Assembly (NCBI GenBank): GCA_963971575.1
Contig: OZ020618.1
Location: forward strand, 47,072,509 to 47,136,508
From: Liopterus haemorrhoidalis
Lineage: Eukaryota > Arthropoda > Insecta > Coleoptera > Dytiscidae
Length of the DNA stretch: 64,000 bases
Reading direction: 5' to 3'
Shown here: positions 21,758-33,446 of the stretch, piece after piece
Position numbering within the stretch: position 1 is the stretch's first letter
How the letters are laid out: each line of letters opens with the position of its first letter
The notes under the pieces: generated by a model
The model's database searches: none
The model's input: the letters and a program-made list of their open reading frames with translations, nothing else
What the model was told of the DNA's origin: nothing
Made by a program: the position numbers and the translations under genes

Positions 21758-22680
21758 TATTAATCTGGCTCTAGATTTTATCGGTGGAGCCCTAGAGTTC
21801 GGCGAAACACAATTTTGAATCCATTGGCCTAATACATGGCGATCATGAACTATTGCCGAAAACCATTCTTAGAAAATGACCTAATTATGAGCAGAGTTAT
21901 GAATCTTGGTAGGTGATTTATATTGATATCATGTCCTGCAATCGACAATTATAATCAATATAAGCTTTCAGTTCTCTTAATAAGCTGTGAAGTTAGAAGT
22001 AGCAATTCTACTATTGACCTGTGAGACCTAAAGAATAAGAACAAAATTTGCTGATGGACTTACAATATTTCTTGATAAATGCTGGACCATTGTTGGATAT
22101 ATTGGCCAAACATCTTAGCCAATAAAGATCTGTAACAACTCACAGAGAAATTCAAAACTAATGCAGAAAATTCAAAGGCTTAATTAAAAGTGGACTGATA
22201 ATAGACTTCGACATTAATCACACAATAATCAGTCGACATTGCAAGCTTGAGCACTGGATTGGAAGGACAAAAGAAGAGATTGGGTTCCATAGAGAAGGAA
22301 ATGAACCAAGGGATCCCTGGAACCAAATAAAAGATATTGAAATCCATTACTCCACCTGCAGAGTTACAGAACTTATTATCGAAAGTTATCCCAATTTAAG
22401 TTGAAATGACCTCATATAGCGTTGTTTCGTTTAACGCTACAGGAACGTTTCTTCCGAGTTATCTAGGGCCTTATTGGTTTTAAATATTTTTAACTTAGGT
22501 AGTTTAAGTAACATATAGCAATAGGGTTATAGTTCAATAGGGGCGCATCCAGGAATTTTTCTTGGGGGGGCTCAAAAGACGAAATTATTTTAAAAGGTAT
22601 TGATCTAAAAAAGACTCATTTGCAAAATAGGAATGATGATTTAAATAAAAAAGGTCGCTCTTCCAAAATACAAGTGATGA
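21758..22680. other. Unassigned DNA with a lone hAT end
   Basis: Near 22541 GGGGCGCATCCAGGAATTTT followed by a G run resembles a hAT terminus; the related sequence at 51865-51912 is its inverse. No gene recognised. Confidence 0.4.
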
Positions 22681-22686
22681 AAAAAA

Positions 22687-22687
<1 letters not shown>

Positions 22688-22754
<67 letters not shown>
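22688..22754. repeat. (TA)n microsatellite
   Basis: More than 30 perfect TA units. A reading frame through it would give alternating Tyr-Ile and is not a protein. Confidence 0.95.
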
Positions 22755-22756
<2 letters not shown>

Positions 22757-22787
22757 TCGAAGGAAAGTTCTTGACGAAATTAATATG

Positions 22788-23886
22788 GGTATTAAATTAA
22801 ATTCTTATGTCATACTCGTCATATATTTATTAAAACAATTTTTAATATGTTTCCCATATCATAACTCAGAATTCGCACCCTTTAAAAATATTTTCAACAA
22901 ATTTGATATAAATTTAGCCTTCAGCACAGATAATAATAATAATAATAATTTTTCTAAATTAAAATCTAAAATTCCCAAACTTGAAACCGCTAATGTTGTT
23001 TACGAAATTCCGTGTGGGGAATGCAGTAAAAGTTACATAGGCACCACTCAACAAATTTTAAAAAAACGTATTTACCAACATAAAAGGGACGTAAGATTAA
23101 AACCTAACAGCACAGCTCTCGCGGTACACTCTAATAAAACGGGTCATATATTTGATTATGAAAATGTTCAAATTTTGGATAAAGAAGGACATTTTCAAAA
23201 AAGAATGATATCAGAGATGCTGCACATACACACTTCTAAAGATAAATGCGTAAATAAAAAAACAGATACCGTCGGTCTTAATAATTCATATTTTAAACTT
23301 TTCACACAATAAACAGCTGTTTCGATACCTACCTGTCACAAGTTTTTTCCTCACCTTATCATATGTCTGTGACGTCGATCTGTCTACCAGTATAGGACAG
23401 ACCGTTCGGCTAGACTATGATTAACCGTTCCTGTCCGATCCAAACATTTTAATGTGGAAATACATTAACTTATAAATTTGACAATAATATTGGGTAAGCT
23501 ATCTTTGTTAAGAACCATTTTACCTTTTGTTGCTAATTATGACTGTATTAAAGAATATTGTTTGTCCATTTTGTTTCAATTTAAATGTTTTTCAGTTTAC
23601 GTGAATAGCACATATATTATTAACCGTACGTAATACAAAATGGTGTTCGCGCCATCTTAGTTTTGTTTTTCATATTTTGGTTTCATTGTTAGTTTTCTAG
23701 TTATTTCATTTTACTTCTACATTTTTTCATCACAAATATTCTTTAATACAAGACTAATAATTTCAATTTTGTTATATTTCAATGTGTATCCTTATTTTTA
23801 GACTGAGGATGATTGGATTACCAATAAAAATTGTTTTAATAAATATATGACGAGTATGACATAAGAATTTTATTTAATACCTATAT
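22788..23886 (+). mobile_element. Penelope-like retroelement, 3' part with inverted end copy
   Basis: The segment ends at about 23830-23886 in CATATATTTATT-type sequence whose inverted copy lies at 22788-22843, just upstream of the coding part. An inverted fragment of the 3' end ahead of a 5'-truncated body is the characteristic arrangement of Penelope-like elements. Between them lie the last codons of the reverse transcriptase, the GIY-YIG endonuclease and about 500 bases of trailer. The (TA)n tract just before 22755 may mark the insertion site. Confidence 0.8.
22845..23312 (+). pseudogene. Penelope-like GIY-YIG endonuclease, 5' truncated
   Basis: The frame begins inside the RT C-terminus (CFPYHNSEFAPFKNIFNKFD), passes a low-complexity Asn run, then reads KLKSKIPKLETANVVYEIPC. 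GECSKSYIGTTQQILKKRIY follows and carries the YIG half of the motif; VYEI is the GIY half, and CGEC is the paired Cys typical of these elements. HKRDVRLKP..TALAVHSNKTGHIFDYENV and FQKRMISEMLHI complete the domain to a TAA at 23310-23312. The endonuclease part looks intact, but there is no start of its own and no RT palm. Confidence 0.85.
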
Positions 23887-23889
23887 ATA

Positions 23890-25345
23890 TCCGTGGATTG
23901 ATTATTAAGGGATCTGGGCGTAAGTTATTGGGTAATTTTTTTTTTAGAGTATTTGAGTATGAGTTGCAACATCTTGTCACTCAGGGTTTTTCAAAACTTC
24001 TCTTCGCTAGGATCTTTATTGCAGCCAAGAGAAATGTCGGTCGTAGATGAACTGTCGTTCGAAAATCTTTTGGGAGGACAATTCCCGTTTTACTGTAGAT
24101 GTTCTTCCGTCCATATTAAAGTGTTCCTCCTATTAATCATTATTACAGGATCATATCCATCCAAGTAAATTTCCCGTATCTGCTTTTCTTTTTTTTGTGG
24201 TTATTTTCAAAATATAAATTACTTTATAAGAGAAGAAAGAAGATAATGATGTTTTTTTTTCATGGTTATTAAACACCCTCTCTCCATTCCGATGTCCTCA
24301 AAGTTATAATGAAAATTTAGCAACCCAAGTGGTTCTGGTGGATCTATGGATCTATTGAGTTACTGCATTTAGAAACAAAATAGCTATATTATTGCCAACA
24401 TTCAAAAGGGCATGGTGTAAAAGAAGATAATATTAAAAAAAAGTAACGACGTAAGAAGAAAAATCTGTTTATAATAATTTGCAACAGAAATTAATCAATC
24501 ACATGTCAAGTCTGTGTTTCAAAATGTCTGTAGAGCAGTGGTATAACTACCTCGTGGATGTGATGGTACACAGGTCCCATGTTTCAAACGGCCCGGCGCG
24601 AAAATTAATTCTCTAGTACAGTCACTCCTGTTGAGCATCATATTCTTATTATTACGCGATGTTAGATACAGTAGCCTTAAGTAATTTGCATAATAATTTA
24701 TGCAAATTTTCTGTATCCGAAATTTTGCCGTTCCAGTCCTGTATAGTAATTAATTTTAAACAGTACTAACCTTCATGGAAATCCGCTAAATATACAAGCA
24801 TGTTAAAATCGAATTGTATTAAACATAATTACAAACAAAGATCGCAAACAATCCATAGGTACATGTAAATTACTGACAATACCCGCTTTATTTTTTCATC
24901 GTATTGGTTTTTACCAACCTGAAGCTAGGCAGCTGAGATGCAAGTATGCATGTTATAGGAAACTTATTTAAATAATTCAAAAAAATTGCTTATTATAAAT
25001 TATATTCGCTTTTTATTTTATGAAAGCTCTTAATTAGTCTGTTAATAAATAAAATTCTTAATAATACCTTTATGAAATTACTAATTTATAATTTAAATTA
25101 ATAATTTAAATTTATTATAGTATCAGTTAAATTATTATTTTAATTATGGAAGCTATGGAAGCTCGAATATTGACCATAAATAATTTTCACAATATTTTGT
25201 TCTATTGTGAAGAAAATAGCTAGAAACATATTTGTAGAATGTAGCTTTAACTACAATTTGCCTTCCCATTTACTATACGTAAATTTATTTTTTATATAGT
25301 TTACTATAAATGTAAACGTCGTAAGATGTCTAACATGAAATAAAT
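23890..25345. other. Unassigned DNA with weak tRNA-like block
   Basis: Near 24535-24600 TAGAGCAGTGG and GTTTCAAACGG resemble A and B boxes on the plus strand. An open frame at 23953-24168 has no recognisable motif. The rest is AT-rich. Confidence 0.35.
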
Positions 25346-25459
25346 ATTATTATTATATTATTATTATTATATGAGCCGTTCATTTTGAAAGTGAGATGAG
25401 TCCATTTAGTGAAAAATATGAGTTAATGTTACGTCTTATTACAAATTGAGATTAACTTC

Positions 25460-26592
25460 ATGTTTTTAATCATTAACAATAAATATCGACTCAATATCAG
25501 TACAAATTTGTTACTGTTAATTTATATGGTCAATAGTATTTCAAATGCATTGATTTTGAAAGTGAGACAAGTCGACTCGAATAAATTCTTTTCTAATTCT
25601 GGGCTATTATTCGAAACCCGATTAATAGCCCAGGATTATTATAAATTGATACAAAAATGTCGCAAGCATAATCCGTTTTTAGTACATGAAATGAAAAGAG
25701 AAGACTTTTACTCTACCAAATTTCTCAAGGAGGCAATTTTAAGAAGAAGGAAAAATACTGATGGAGAAATAGTTAACTGGTTGAATATTTTCTGGATAAG
25801 ATTTTTGAGTAATGCGCCATATAAAATGTTTTATAAAACGTTAATAGAAAAAGATTAACAATTTAAAACTCTTGATTTATCACCAAAGCGCGGTATAGAC
25901 CGGGAGCTCATGACAGTTTTTGGTCTCCGATTTCATACAGCATGCCTTTTGGAGGAGAGAATATTTACCCTGTGACAACAAAAGAGGGATGGTACTAAAC
26001 CCCTGCACGCTTTCCGGTTATAGCGAAAATTGCATTTCCACTTAAACACAAAATTTTTGTGCTTTTCTCTGATTTAATATTGCTTGCCCTTTTGTCAACA
26101 GAAAGTTATAACAAATTTAAAGTCTTTTAAATATATGCATGCGATTCGGAGGGTCCCAAAGGGCTCAAACGGTCATGTGATCTTGTAATAAAAAAATATG
26201 ATTTTCCGCGTTTTCATACAGCATGCCTATAATTAAAAGACTTTAAATTTGTTATAACTTTCTTTTGACAAAAGGGCAAGCAATATTAAGTCAGAGAAAA
26301 ACAGAAAAATTTTGTGCAAGTGGAAATGCAATTTTCCCTATGACCGGAAAGCGTGCAAGGGTTTAGTACCATCGCTTTTTTATTTTCACAGGGTAAATAT
26401 TCTTTCCTCCAAAAGGCATGCTGTATGAAATCGGAGACCAAAAATGTCATGACCTCCCGGTCTAGTAGGCCGTGTAATTTCGGGAAAATAATATTACCAT
26501 CTTTATATGAAAAAACTAGGGCTATTACTAAAGAAAAATATAAAGATATGATGGATTTATTACTTTATGTACCACCCATTCATCATGAATAA
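25460..26592 (+). pseudogene. Unrecognised element-encoded protein, split by a foldback insertion
   Basis: The left piece (25460-25858) is 132 codons and includes CRKHNPFLVHEMKREDFYST, ILRRRKNTDGEIVNWLNIFW and PYKMFYKTLIEKD. After a TAA the same frame runs on to SPKRG at 25895. Dropping the 569-bp insertion and one GTA continues it as RPCNFGKIILPSLYEKTRAI, KEKYKDMMDLLLYVPPIHHE and stop at 26592. So one reading frame existed with a single in-frame stop at 25856-25858. PKRGRP resembles an AT-hook. I recall similar ...GRP...LP.LY...KY.D...VPPIHH strings in insect repeat proteins but cannot name the family. No DDE, RT or zinc-finger motif is visible. Confidence 0.55.
25896..26464. mobile_element. 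569-bp foldback element with about 240-bp arms
   Basis: The left arm starts TAGACCGGGAGCTCATGACA and the inverted right arm TAGACCGGGAGGTCATGACA. Pairing continues through GCATGCC, the GGGTAAATATTC / AATATTTACCC words and GCAAGCAATATTA to a central spacer around 26140-26220. GTA is duplicated on both sides (25893-25895, 26465-26467). Removing the element restores the reading frame of the host ORF. A second copy with only the left arm and spacer lies at 44142-44507. Confidence 0.85.
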
Positions 26593-26807
26593 TTTAAATA
26601 TCTTAAAAGTCTAACTAACAAAATATAATTTATATATATACAACTTATAATTGAATATTTTTTCATATATTTTCAATTTTTTCCTATAAAATTAAATTTT
26701 TGTTTAGTTTTTATTGTTAATTTTCTAACAAAGAATAAAATTATATAGAAATAAAATAAATAATTAAATAAAATTTTCATTTGTTTGCTACTATAATTCC
26801 ATTTCAT

Positions 26808-27454
26808 TAGGGGTACATTCGATTTGACGCTCCGAGCGTTCCGAGCACGTTCTGTACACTCAAACGTGTTCGATTTGACGCTCGGAGTACACTCAATTGC
26901 ATTCGTTTTGCGATCGAGCGAGCATTTAGAGTGCGCTCTATGTGTTCGGGGTTTTAAGACCGAGCATATGGAGTATGACAGAAAAAAGTGGGGGAACGGC
27001 GGGAAAGAAATAAAAGTTTAAAATTAAATTATAAATAAAACAAAAATAATAGCTTTAGACAAATAATATTGTTATTTGTCTATGCCTACAGAGTACGGCC
27101 ATTTTATGTATTTGTGACGTTCTGTAAACAGCAAAAAAATTATTAAAATACACTGTGTATAAAATTAAAATGGAAAAAATTCATTAAATTAATTCTTAAT
27201 TATTATTTAATTTTTAATTAATTTTATTTCTTCATCATTGAAAAAAAAAATCAAGGAAAAACCGAGGTATATAATTTTGGTTCATGACTGACGTGAACTA
27301 ATCTGACAGTAAAAACGCCGCCTAAAATTGTAGGGTTAGATTTTATAAACATTACGTCACAAGAACGCTCGCTCCGTTAGTGCTCTATTCATGACGTCAC
27401 CATCAACTGTTCGCTCAGCGCTCGCTCTGCTCTGTACAACTCGAATGCACCCAA
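26808..27454. mobile_element. 647-bp TIR element, hAT-like ends
   Basis: Left end TAGGGGTACATTCGATTTG and inverted right end TTGGGTGCATTCGAGTTG. Both subterminal regions are rich in GAGCG/CGCTC words, and TTCGATTTGACGCTC occurs twice on the left. No ORF. Flanking bases do not give a clear 8-bp duplication, so the hAT assignment rests on end sequence only. Confidence 0.6.
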
Positions 27455-27713
27455 TGAGAAATCAACATTTTCAGCAAATCATTGCCTTTGAAAGTGAGAC
27501 CAGTTCATTGAGGTACACCAAAACCACGACTTTTTTCAAATAACGCCGATAACACTTATCGCATAATAAAATTACATGTACTGAGAACACCAAAAATGTA
27601 AAATAAGTCTATTACTTCTTACGAATATTTTTAATTCCATTCAAATGCAAAACATTAAAAATCTAGAAATAGCAAAAAGTGAACTTGTCTTACTTTCAAA
27701 ATCAACGGCTCAT

Positions 27714-28444
27714 ATGTAAATATGAGTCTGTTGGTTTTAAAGATGGCGTCTACATCTTGTGACAACTATACGGTTATGCCACCCCTTAATAGAAGTAAAT
27801 TTATGACTGAGGTCAAAAGTCAACTCAACTGACCATTTATTAAGGAATTAAAAATAAAATAACTCTCCAAAATTTTAAACTATAAAACACGCCATATTTG
27901 AAACTATATCCTTAAAACTGAAAACCAATACCGTGACTAAATTAAGGTTTCATGAAATATCGTCCACCTCATATCTAAGGGGTGGATCTCATGTGTTTCT
28001 AAAATATCTATATCACCAATTTAGAAATGGTTGGTTAGATAAATAGAGAGAAATAGAGATTTTAGATAAAAATCAAACCAGATGGGAAATAGAATTAGAG
28101 AAATGTCAGCTGTGGCTACTGCAATATGATGGTATCTAGAAAATATTTACAAAATTTGTACTGGGGAATCAAAAGTGACAGAAAAGATTTTTAAAATTGC
28201 CAACAACAAAAACATAAAAGATTTGTAAAGGAAGTAATTAGGAAACACGGACTTTTCTTTTATTTTTACTATCAATAATACACACAATCCTTGTTCCAAA
28301 TTTTTAAATTAAGAAAGTATTACAATATTGTCAAAATTTTTAGGGTTCTAAGCAGGGCCCGTAATCTTTCCTCACTCATGACGTACCACAAACAAAAATA
28401 TGAATAAAAACAAATTACAAGTTTTAAAAATGCTTTACATTTCG
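27714..28444. other. Unassigned DNA
   Basis: No gene or repeat relation recognised. Confidence 0.4.
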
Positions 28445-28447
28445 TTA

Positions 28448-28986
28448 AGCGTGTTCTACATTATACAATTCTCATCAAATTTTCATACTTATTTCTTTGA
28501 CTAGAACTTGTACTAGAAATAAATCAGTGAAATTGTACAGTGTAGAACACGGTATGTAGTCAAGGTCAACTTTATTCAAAACTAGATTTGATCCAACTAT
28601 TCTTGAAAACACATCCAACTTGGAACTCGGTGCATGCGCAGTAGACAGTTTTAACAATAGTACCAACATTAAAATTACGCTTGTAAATATTTTGTATTAC
28701 CACTTGTTTAATAGTGTTTTGTTGATCATTGGTTTGAATAAGCGAATATATAAATTGTGTTTTGTATGTAAATCAGTAATTTTACAAGTCTAATAGCTAG
28801 GTTATAAACATTTGACAAGATATGAATTATATTTTTATGTTGGTACTTTAAATGAACTGAAACACGTGTAAGAATTTCATTCTCTACCAAAAAATTGAAA
28901 AATAAATTGTATTAAAACTTGACAACTTCTAGTTCAAAGAAAAAAGTTTAGAAAATTGATGAATAAAGTATAATGTAGAACACGCT
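28448..28986. mobile_element. 539-bp MITE with TTA duplication
   Basis: Ends AGCGTGTTCTACATTATAC and the matching inverted right end, with TTA on each side (28445-28447, 28987-28989). A third GTGTAGAACACG-like block lies at 28540. A three-base TTA target fits PIF/Harbinger-type elements. No coding sequence. Confidence 0.8.
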
Positions 28987-29060
28987 TTATGCTATTTATT
29001 TTTTTTTATTTAGATATTTATTTTTATTTTATTTTATTTTATTTTTGTTTTACATATTGC

Positions 29061-30255
29061 AGGGTTTTGCAGGTATATAATAAGTGAAGGCGACATGCTG
29101 AGTGTGTAGGACAAATTTTGCTTTGTAGTAATCACGACAATATGAACTTTTTAAAAATAATTTATCTTCTGTTAATCTAAGAGCTTTAAAAACAAATTTT
29201 ATGTTAAAATATTGTTTTGTTAATTTTAATTCGAATACCTAATACCATTATTTAGGTTTCTAAATATGTGCAGTATTTTTTTTTTTTATATAGCAAGGTT
29301 CATTAAATTTTTGAAAATTGCGCCTATGGCTTCCATTGGTTGTTTTAAGTCATATACTCTGCCCCTCTGGTTTCGTATACATGACACATAGAATGAAAAT
29401 ATAATTCCAACATATACAACTGGGTATTAAATTTACGCTCTTAAAAATTAAATGCAACATTTGCCAAAATATAACTTGATTTCTGACGAAATAGTTAAAA
29501 CAAATGGTAAAAAAAACAAAAAATAAAATTGTCTCCTCTGCTCGAGAGCGAACCCTAGTTGGTTGGGTAGCAAGCGAGCAAGCTAACCATGAGACTAGGA
29601 TATGCTTTCTAGTATAGTGTGTTACATAACTATAACTTTTGTACATCGTCAACCAAAAAACATGCGTTATCTTCCGAAAACATAATCTTATCAAAAATAC
29701 CGGTTGTACTATTCTGGTGCACACTAATGTACATTACTTATAATTTTTTCAGTTTTTAAGTTTAAACCATCTGGGCTACAGGGTGCGGGACAATTTTTAT
29801 TGCACAATTTTGGGGAAAATCGCATAAAAATAATTTATTTTGCAAAAATAAAATTTTGATCGTTAATCCACGTACTAAGGGCTTTTATTTGATACCCTAC
29901 ACAGAATTTAAAAAAATATATTTTTTTTTTCGATGAATACATATTTGTTTATATTTTTAGGGGGATATGTTTTTAGATGTTTTAGTATTTTTCCTATGTG
30001 CGGGTCAATCAGCTTCTAACGGACAACACCAGCAGCCATTCTGACAAATAATTGTATTCTGATGTAAATTAATTTTATATAATAAATTTTGTAGAAAAGA
30101 TTCCTTTCTTGATTCAACCCGTGACAATATCTATAAAACACTGAAATGAGTGAAAATGCACACTTCACATACTTATTATTTTAAAATTTTACGTTATAAT
30201 GATCACTTTACACGTGGACGTTAAAAGGGTTACTTGGTTTTACCTACGAAACCCC
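29061..30255 (+). repeat. Family A, near-complete copy 2
   Basis: Starts AGGGTTTTGCAGGTAT and ends TACCTACGAAACCCC, mirroring copy 1. It keeps the target of the 172-bp hAT MITE undisturbed near 29341. Between about 30009 and 30175 the usual tetranucleotide tract is replaced by other sequence, possibly an insertion or deletion event. Confidence 0.75.
29535..29612 (-). repeat. tRNA-like segment inside family A copy 2
   Basis: The minus strand reads CTAGTCTCATGGTTAGC, then about 30 bases later AGGGTTCGCTCTC. This resembles A and B boxes better than the counterpart in copy 1, and the sequence between the boxes differs. Confidence 0.5.
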
Positions 30256-31064
30256 AATAACAAACTATATAAAAGACATTAATTCAATTTAATTTCACAA
30301 GTATTAAAACCATTTTATAATTTACAAATGTCAATATCAAATGCAAACGAACCCATTAATAACAGATATGTATAGAAAATTGTAATCCCCAGTCACCCTA
30401 CTAAAACATTGTCCTCTTGAAAAACAAAGACTTCTGGACGAACCATCAACACACACTGACATAAATAACGTAATCAAGAACAGCTCCAGAGAACAACAGA
30501 TCAGAATTGTTTACAATTCCCACGTACCACCCCTAGCACGTGACCACAAACATTAAATATATAATAAATCCGTTTCATATGTTAATCCATATTATTAATG
30601 TCATAAGTATCTCGAAAACCACAGTTATTGGTGCTGTATAAACATAGTAAGTCTAACTAGGGTTCACTGTAAACATACTTCTATGTATTTGAAATGTATT
30701 ATCTTCCTTGTGATTGATATTACCTATTTTGATCATGATTTATTGACTTTGTGGATTTGTTGTTTCTCATGGGTATTTTCCTAGATACATTGGAGACGCA
30801 TGCGCCGGATTATAAGGGTTGTTAAAACCGTCATAAGGCTTTTAGTTTTGGGGATTAGTGTTGTGACCACGTAAATAACACTAGCATATATTAATTCTAT
30901 TGATTTGGAACGCTAAAATGTCTTTTTATGATTAGATATGGTTAAGTTATTTGTTGTTCTCACAATTTGTATTACAATGTTTGTTAAATCGGATTAAAAC
31001 ATTATTATACACAACACTATGTTAGCAGCTATCAATTTATGTTATGCTAAGGGCTTTTATGTTA
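30256..31064. other. Unassigned DNA
   Basis: No gene or repeat family recognised. Confidence 0.4.
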
Positions 31065-32011
31065 TGTTCTCCTTCAAATAATCGATTGTTTGACGTACTG
31101 CGTGGGAGCTTGTATCGTCATGATGAAGAATGATACTTTTGGTTGTTTTTCCTGATTTTGTCGATGACTTCTGGCAGACAAATTGTTGTATACCATTCAG
31201 CATTTACTGTCCTCCGATCCTCGAAAGGAATGGTTGTGACATGTTCAGTACAACCGAAGAAACAAGCGATCATTTTCTTGAAATTGCTTCGTGAACGAAT
31301 AACTTTTGTGGGTTTCGGTTCATCTTGGAAGACCCAAACAGTGGATTGTTGCTTAGTTTCCGGTTCATATGAATAGATCCAAGTTTCGTCACCTGTAATG
31401 ATGTATACGGATTTTGCAAGTTTTTTAGCATTCCCTTACATCAATCAACACGAGCCTTTTTTTGAGCATCAGTCAAATTATGCAGAATCCATCGGGAACA
31501 GATCTTTTTTACAGCTAAATGTTCATGCAAAATCGAATGTATTGCAGTCTGCGATATTCTAAAGGATGCCTCTATCCCACGGTAAGTCACATGCCAAACT
31601 TCTTCAATCATTTTGCGCACAGCATCGATTTGTTTTTGAATCACAACCGCTTTTGGTCGACCTTCACGAGATTCATCACTGACGGACGCACGACCACGAC
31701 GAATTTCTGCAAACCAATTGTAAACAGTCTTTTCTGATGGTGCTTCATTACCAAAATTTGAAAGAAGCGAATCTATGCATTGTTGTTGAGTTAGGCCTTT
31801 ACTAAAATCGTAAAAAATCATCCAACGAAAACCTTCACGAGTAATATCCATTTTTTCACAAACTTGCTTTTTTTAAACGCTCACTGTCGGTCAGTTTATA
31901 AGCTGCCACTGATTTCACAATAAAAAATGTCAAATTTTACGAATATATTAATGAAACATTTCAATATTGCCATCAAGTGGTCATTTATAAAAACATAAAA
32001 GGTAACCCTCG
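31065..32011 (-). mobile_element. mariner element (MDITREGF type), 3' truncated
   Basis: The 5' end on the minus strand is CGAGGGTTACCTTTTATG next to TA at 32012-32013. The same end bounds the fuller copy at 50548-51834. The 3' end is lost at about 31065, after LKEN. Confidence 0.85.
31072..31851 (-). pseudogene. mariner transposase, frameshifted and truncated
   Basis: It starts MDITREGFRWMIFYDFSKGL (31851) and the first 136 codons, covering both helix-turn-helix regions, are open to QKKARVD. After a small break the catalytic part follows: TGDETWIYSYEPETK with the first Asp, VWVFQDEPKPTKV, then a shift before ILHHDDTSSHAVRQ with the second Asp. The third Asp region is missing. The GVHEHLAVKKIC-like segment (LHEHLAVKKICSRWI) ties it to the copy at 50548. 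Confidence 0.9.
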
Positions 32012-32255
32012 TATCTGGCACGATATTATTCGTCGCAGCCTTAGTTTGCCTTATTTTTATGTTCGTATATATATTTAATCTATTTGCTATCGATAAAATA
32101 AAGAATTCTTTGGATTTTTGGGCATTCAATGAAATGCTCTTAATACTTAAATTAACAGATGAAAATTTTATTTTGGTGGGATTAAAAAAAGAAAAAGATA
32201 AATATTGTCATTTACCATTCACCACATAAATTTTCTAACTATTAAAGTGTAATCT

Positions 32256-32977
32256 ATACAAGAAACTTACTCGAAACATCCCATACAAGAAACACAAGAC
32301 AACATACACAACGCATTAGCCGAAGACAAAGAAATAACTATCTTATGGATCCTATCCCATGTAGATATAGAAGGCAACAATATAGTTGCCGCAAAAAAGC
32401 AACAACAGCAGTCACAACAGAAATAACGATGCCAATATATGATTTCAAGAACCGGATTACACAAAATTAAAGAAGACTGGGACCTAGAATGGAGTCTGAC
32501 GAACAACAACAAATTACGACATATAAAACAGGACACGAAGAAATGGCCCTAACCAGAAACCGACGAGACCAAATTATATTGAGGAGACTACGAATTGGAC
32601 ATACGACGATTACACACCAATACGTATTCCACAGACTAAAACCATCCATGTGCGAAGAATGTGCCACAGAACTGACAGTAGAACATATTCTGATGACCTG
32701 CAAGAAATATAATAACGAAAGGAAAACACATAAAATTCCCCCCACATTACAAGAAGCCCTGGCTAACGATAACAAAACTCATCCAAAAATCCTAGAAGCA
32801 ATATCAGTAAAAAACAAAATATAACTTTCCTAAAAACAGAAATGAACAATAATTTAAACCCAATATACTATATATTTTTCCAAATGTACTATTAGTAATG
32901 TTTAAACATAATGTAAAATTATAAAAATGTACTGTAATACTAATGGCCTTAGTTGCCGATGTATTATTTGCTAAAAA
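32256..32977 (+). mobile_element. I/R1-like LINE, 5' truncated, with target duplication
   Basis: AAAGTGTAATCT at 32244-32255 is repeated at 32978-32989 after an A run, giving a 12-bp target-site duplication. The element holds the end of ORF2 and about 150 bases of 3' trailer containing GGCCTTAGTTGCCGATG. Confidence 0.85.
32270..32824 (+). pseudogene. LINE RNase H end and CCHC knuckle
   Basis: The first part encodes IQETQDNIHNALAEDKEITI then LWILSHVDIEGNN, the end of the RNase H domain (family: ILWIPSHVGIEGNE). After a frame change near 32400-32490 an open stretch reads RRDQIILRRLRIGHTTITHQ, MCEECATELTVEHILMTCKK and ends at TAA 32822-32824. The Cys-x2-Cys...His-x4-Cys is the terminal knuckle. 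Two or more frameshifts make it non-functional. Confidence 0.8.
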
Positions 32978-32989
32978 AAAGTGTAATCT

Positions 32990-33446
32990 TAATTTTCCAA
33001 GATTAATATCAGTGGTCGTTAAACTGTTCCATCACTTCATAAAATAAAATTGCTTTCTAAATACTCTTCTGTCAGTATAATAGTGTACATACTGTCATAT
33101 AATATTCATTTATTGACACATGTATGCTATAAAACTACCTTAAAACAAATATCATTACACATCCGTTTATAATTACAATACCAACTTAAAATAAAAAACA
33201 TCAAATTATCATCATTATTGAGGAGTTGTGTTGGCAGTGCTGGCAGATCTTATCGATACTCCACGCAAATATTCCGATTTTAATATACATAGTAACTATA
33301 TAATGATATATGATTAAAGTTATTTTCATAATGGTGGCAATATAAGGACGCGAATATACAAAATGTTTATTATAATAACAGGTAGGTTTATATATGTAAA
33401 TTTACATAGTGGATTGGTTATTATGTGTGATCCAGGATTCATTTGT
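32990..33446. other. Unassigned DNA
   Basis: No gene or repeat relation recognised. Confidence 0.4.

Larger units (their letters stand above)
25371..27713 (+). mobile_element. Candidate TIR DNA transposon, about 2.3 kb, class unknown
   Basis: The left end ATGAGCCGTTCATTTTGAAA and the inverted right end ATGAGCCGTTGATTTTGAAA match over about 33 bases with few differences. The inner part of the terminal repeat, TTTTGAAAGTGAGACAAGT, recurs at 25553 within the coding region and, as TTTGAAAGTGAGACCAGT, at 27485. Inside are one interrupted ORF (25460-26592), a 569-bp foldback element and a 647-bp element with its own inverted ends, leaving about 1.1 kb of own sequence. The left flank is an (ATT)n run; I cannot read a target duplication. 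Confidence 0.6.

Noticed and set aside
22689..22754. Tyr-Ile repeat protein
   Set aside because: It is only the (TA)n microsatellite read in frame; the real coding part begins at about 22845.
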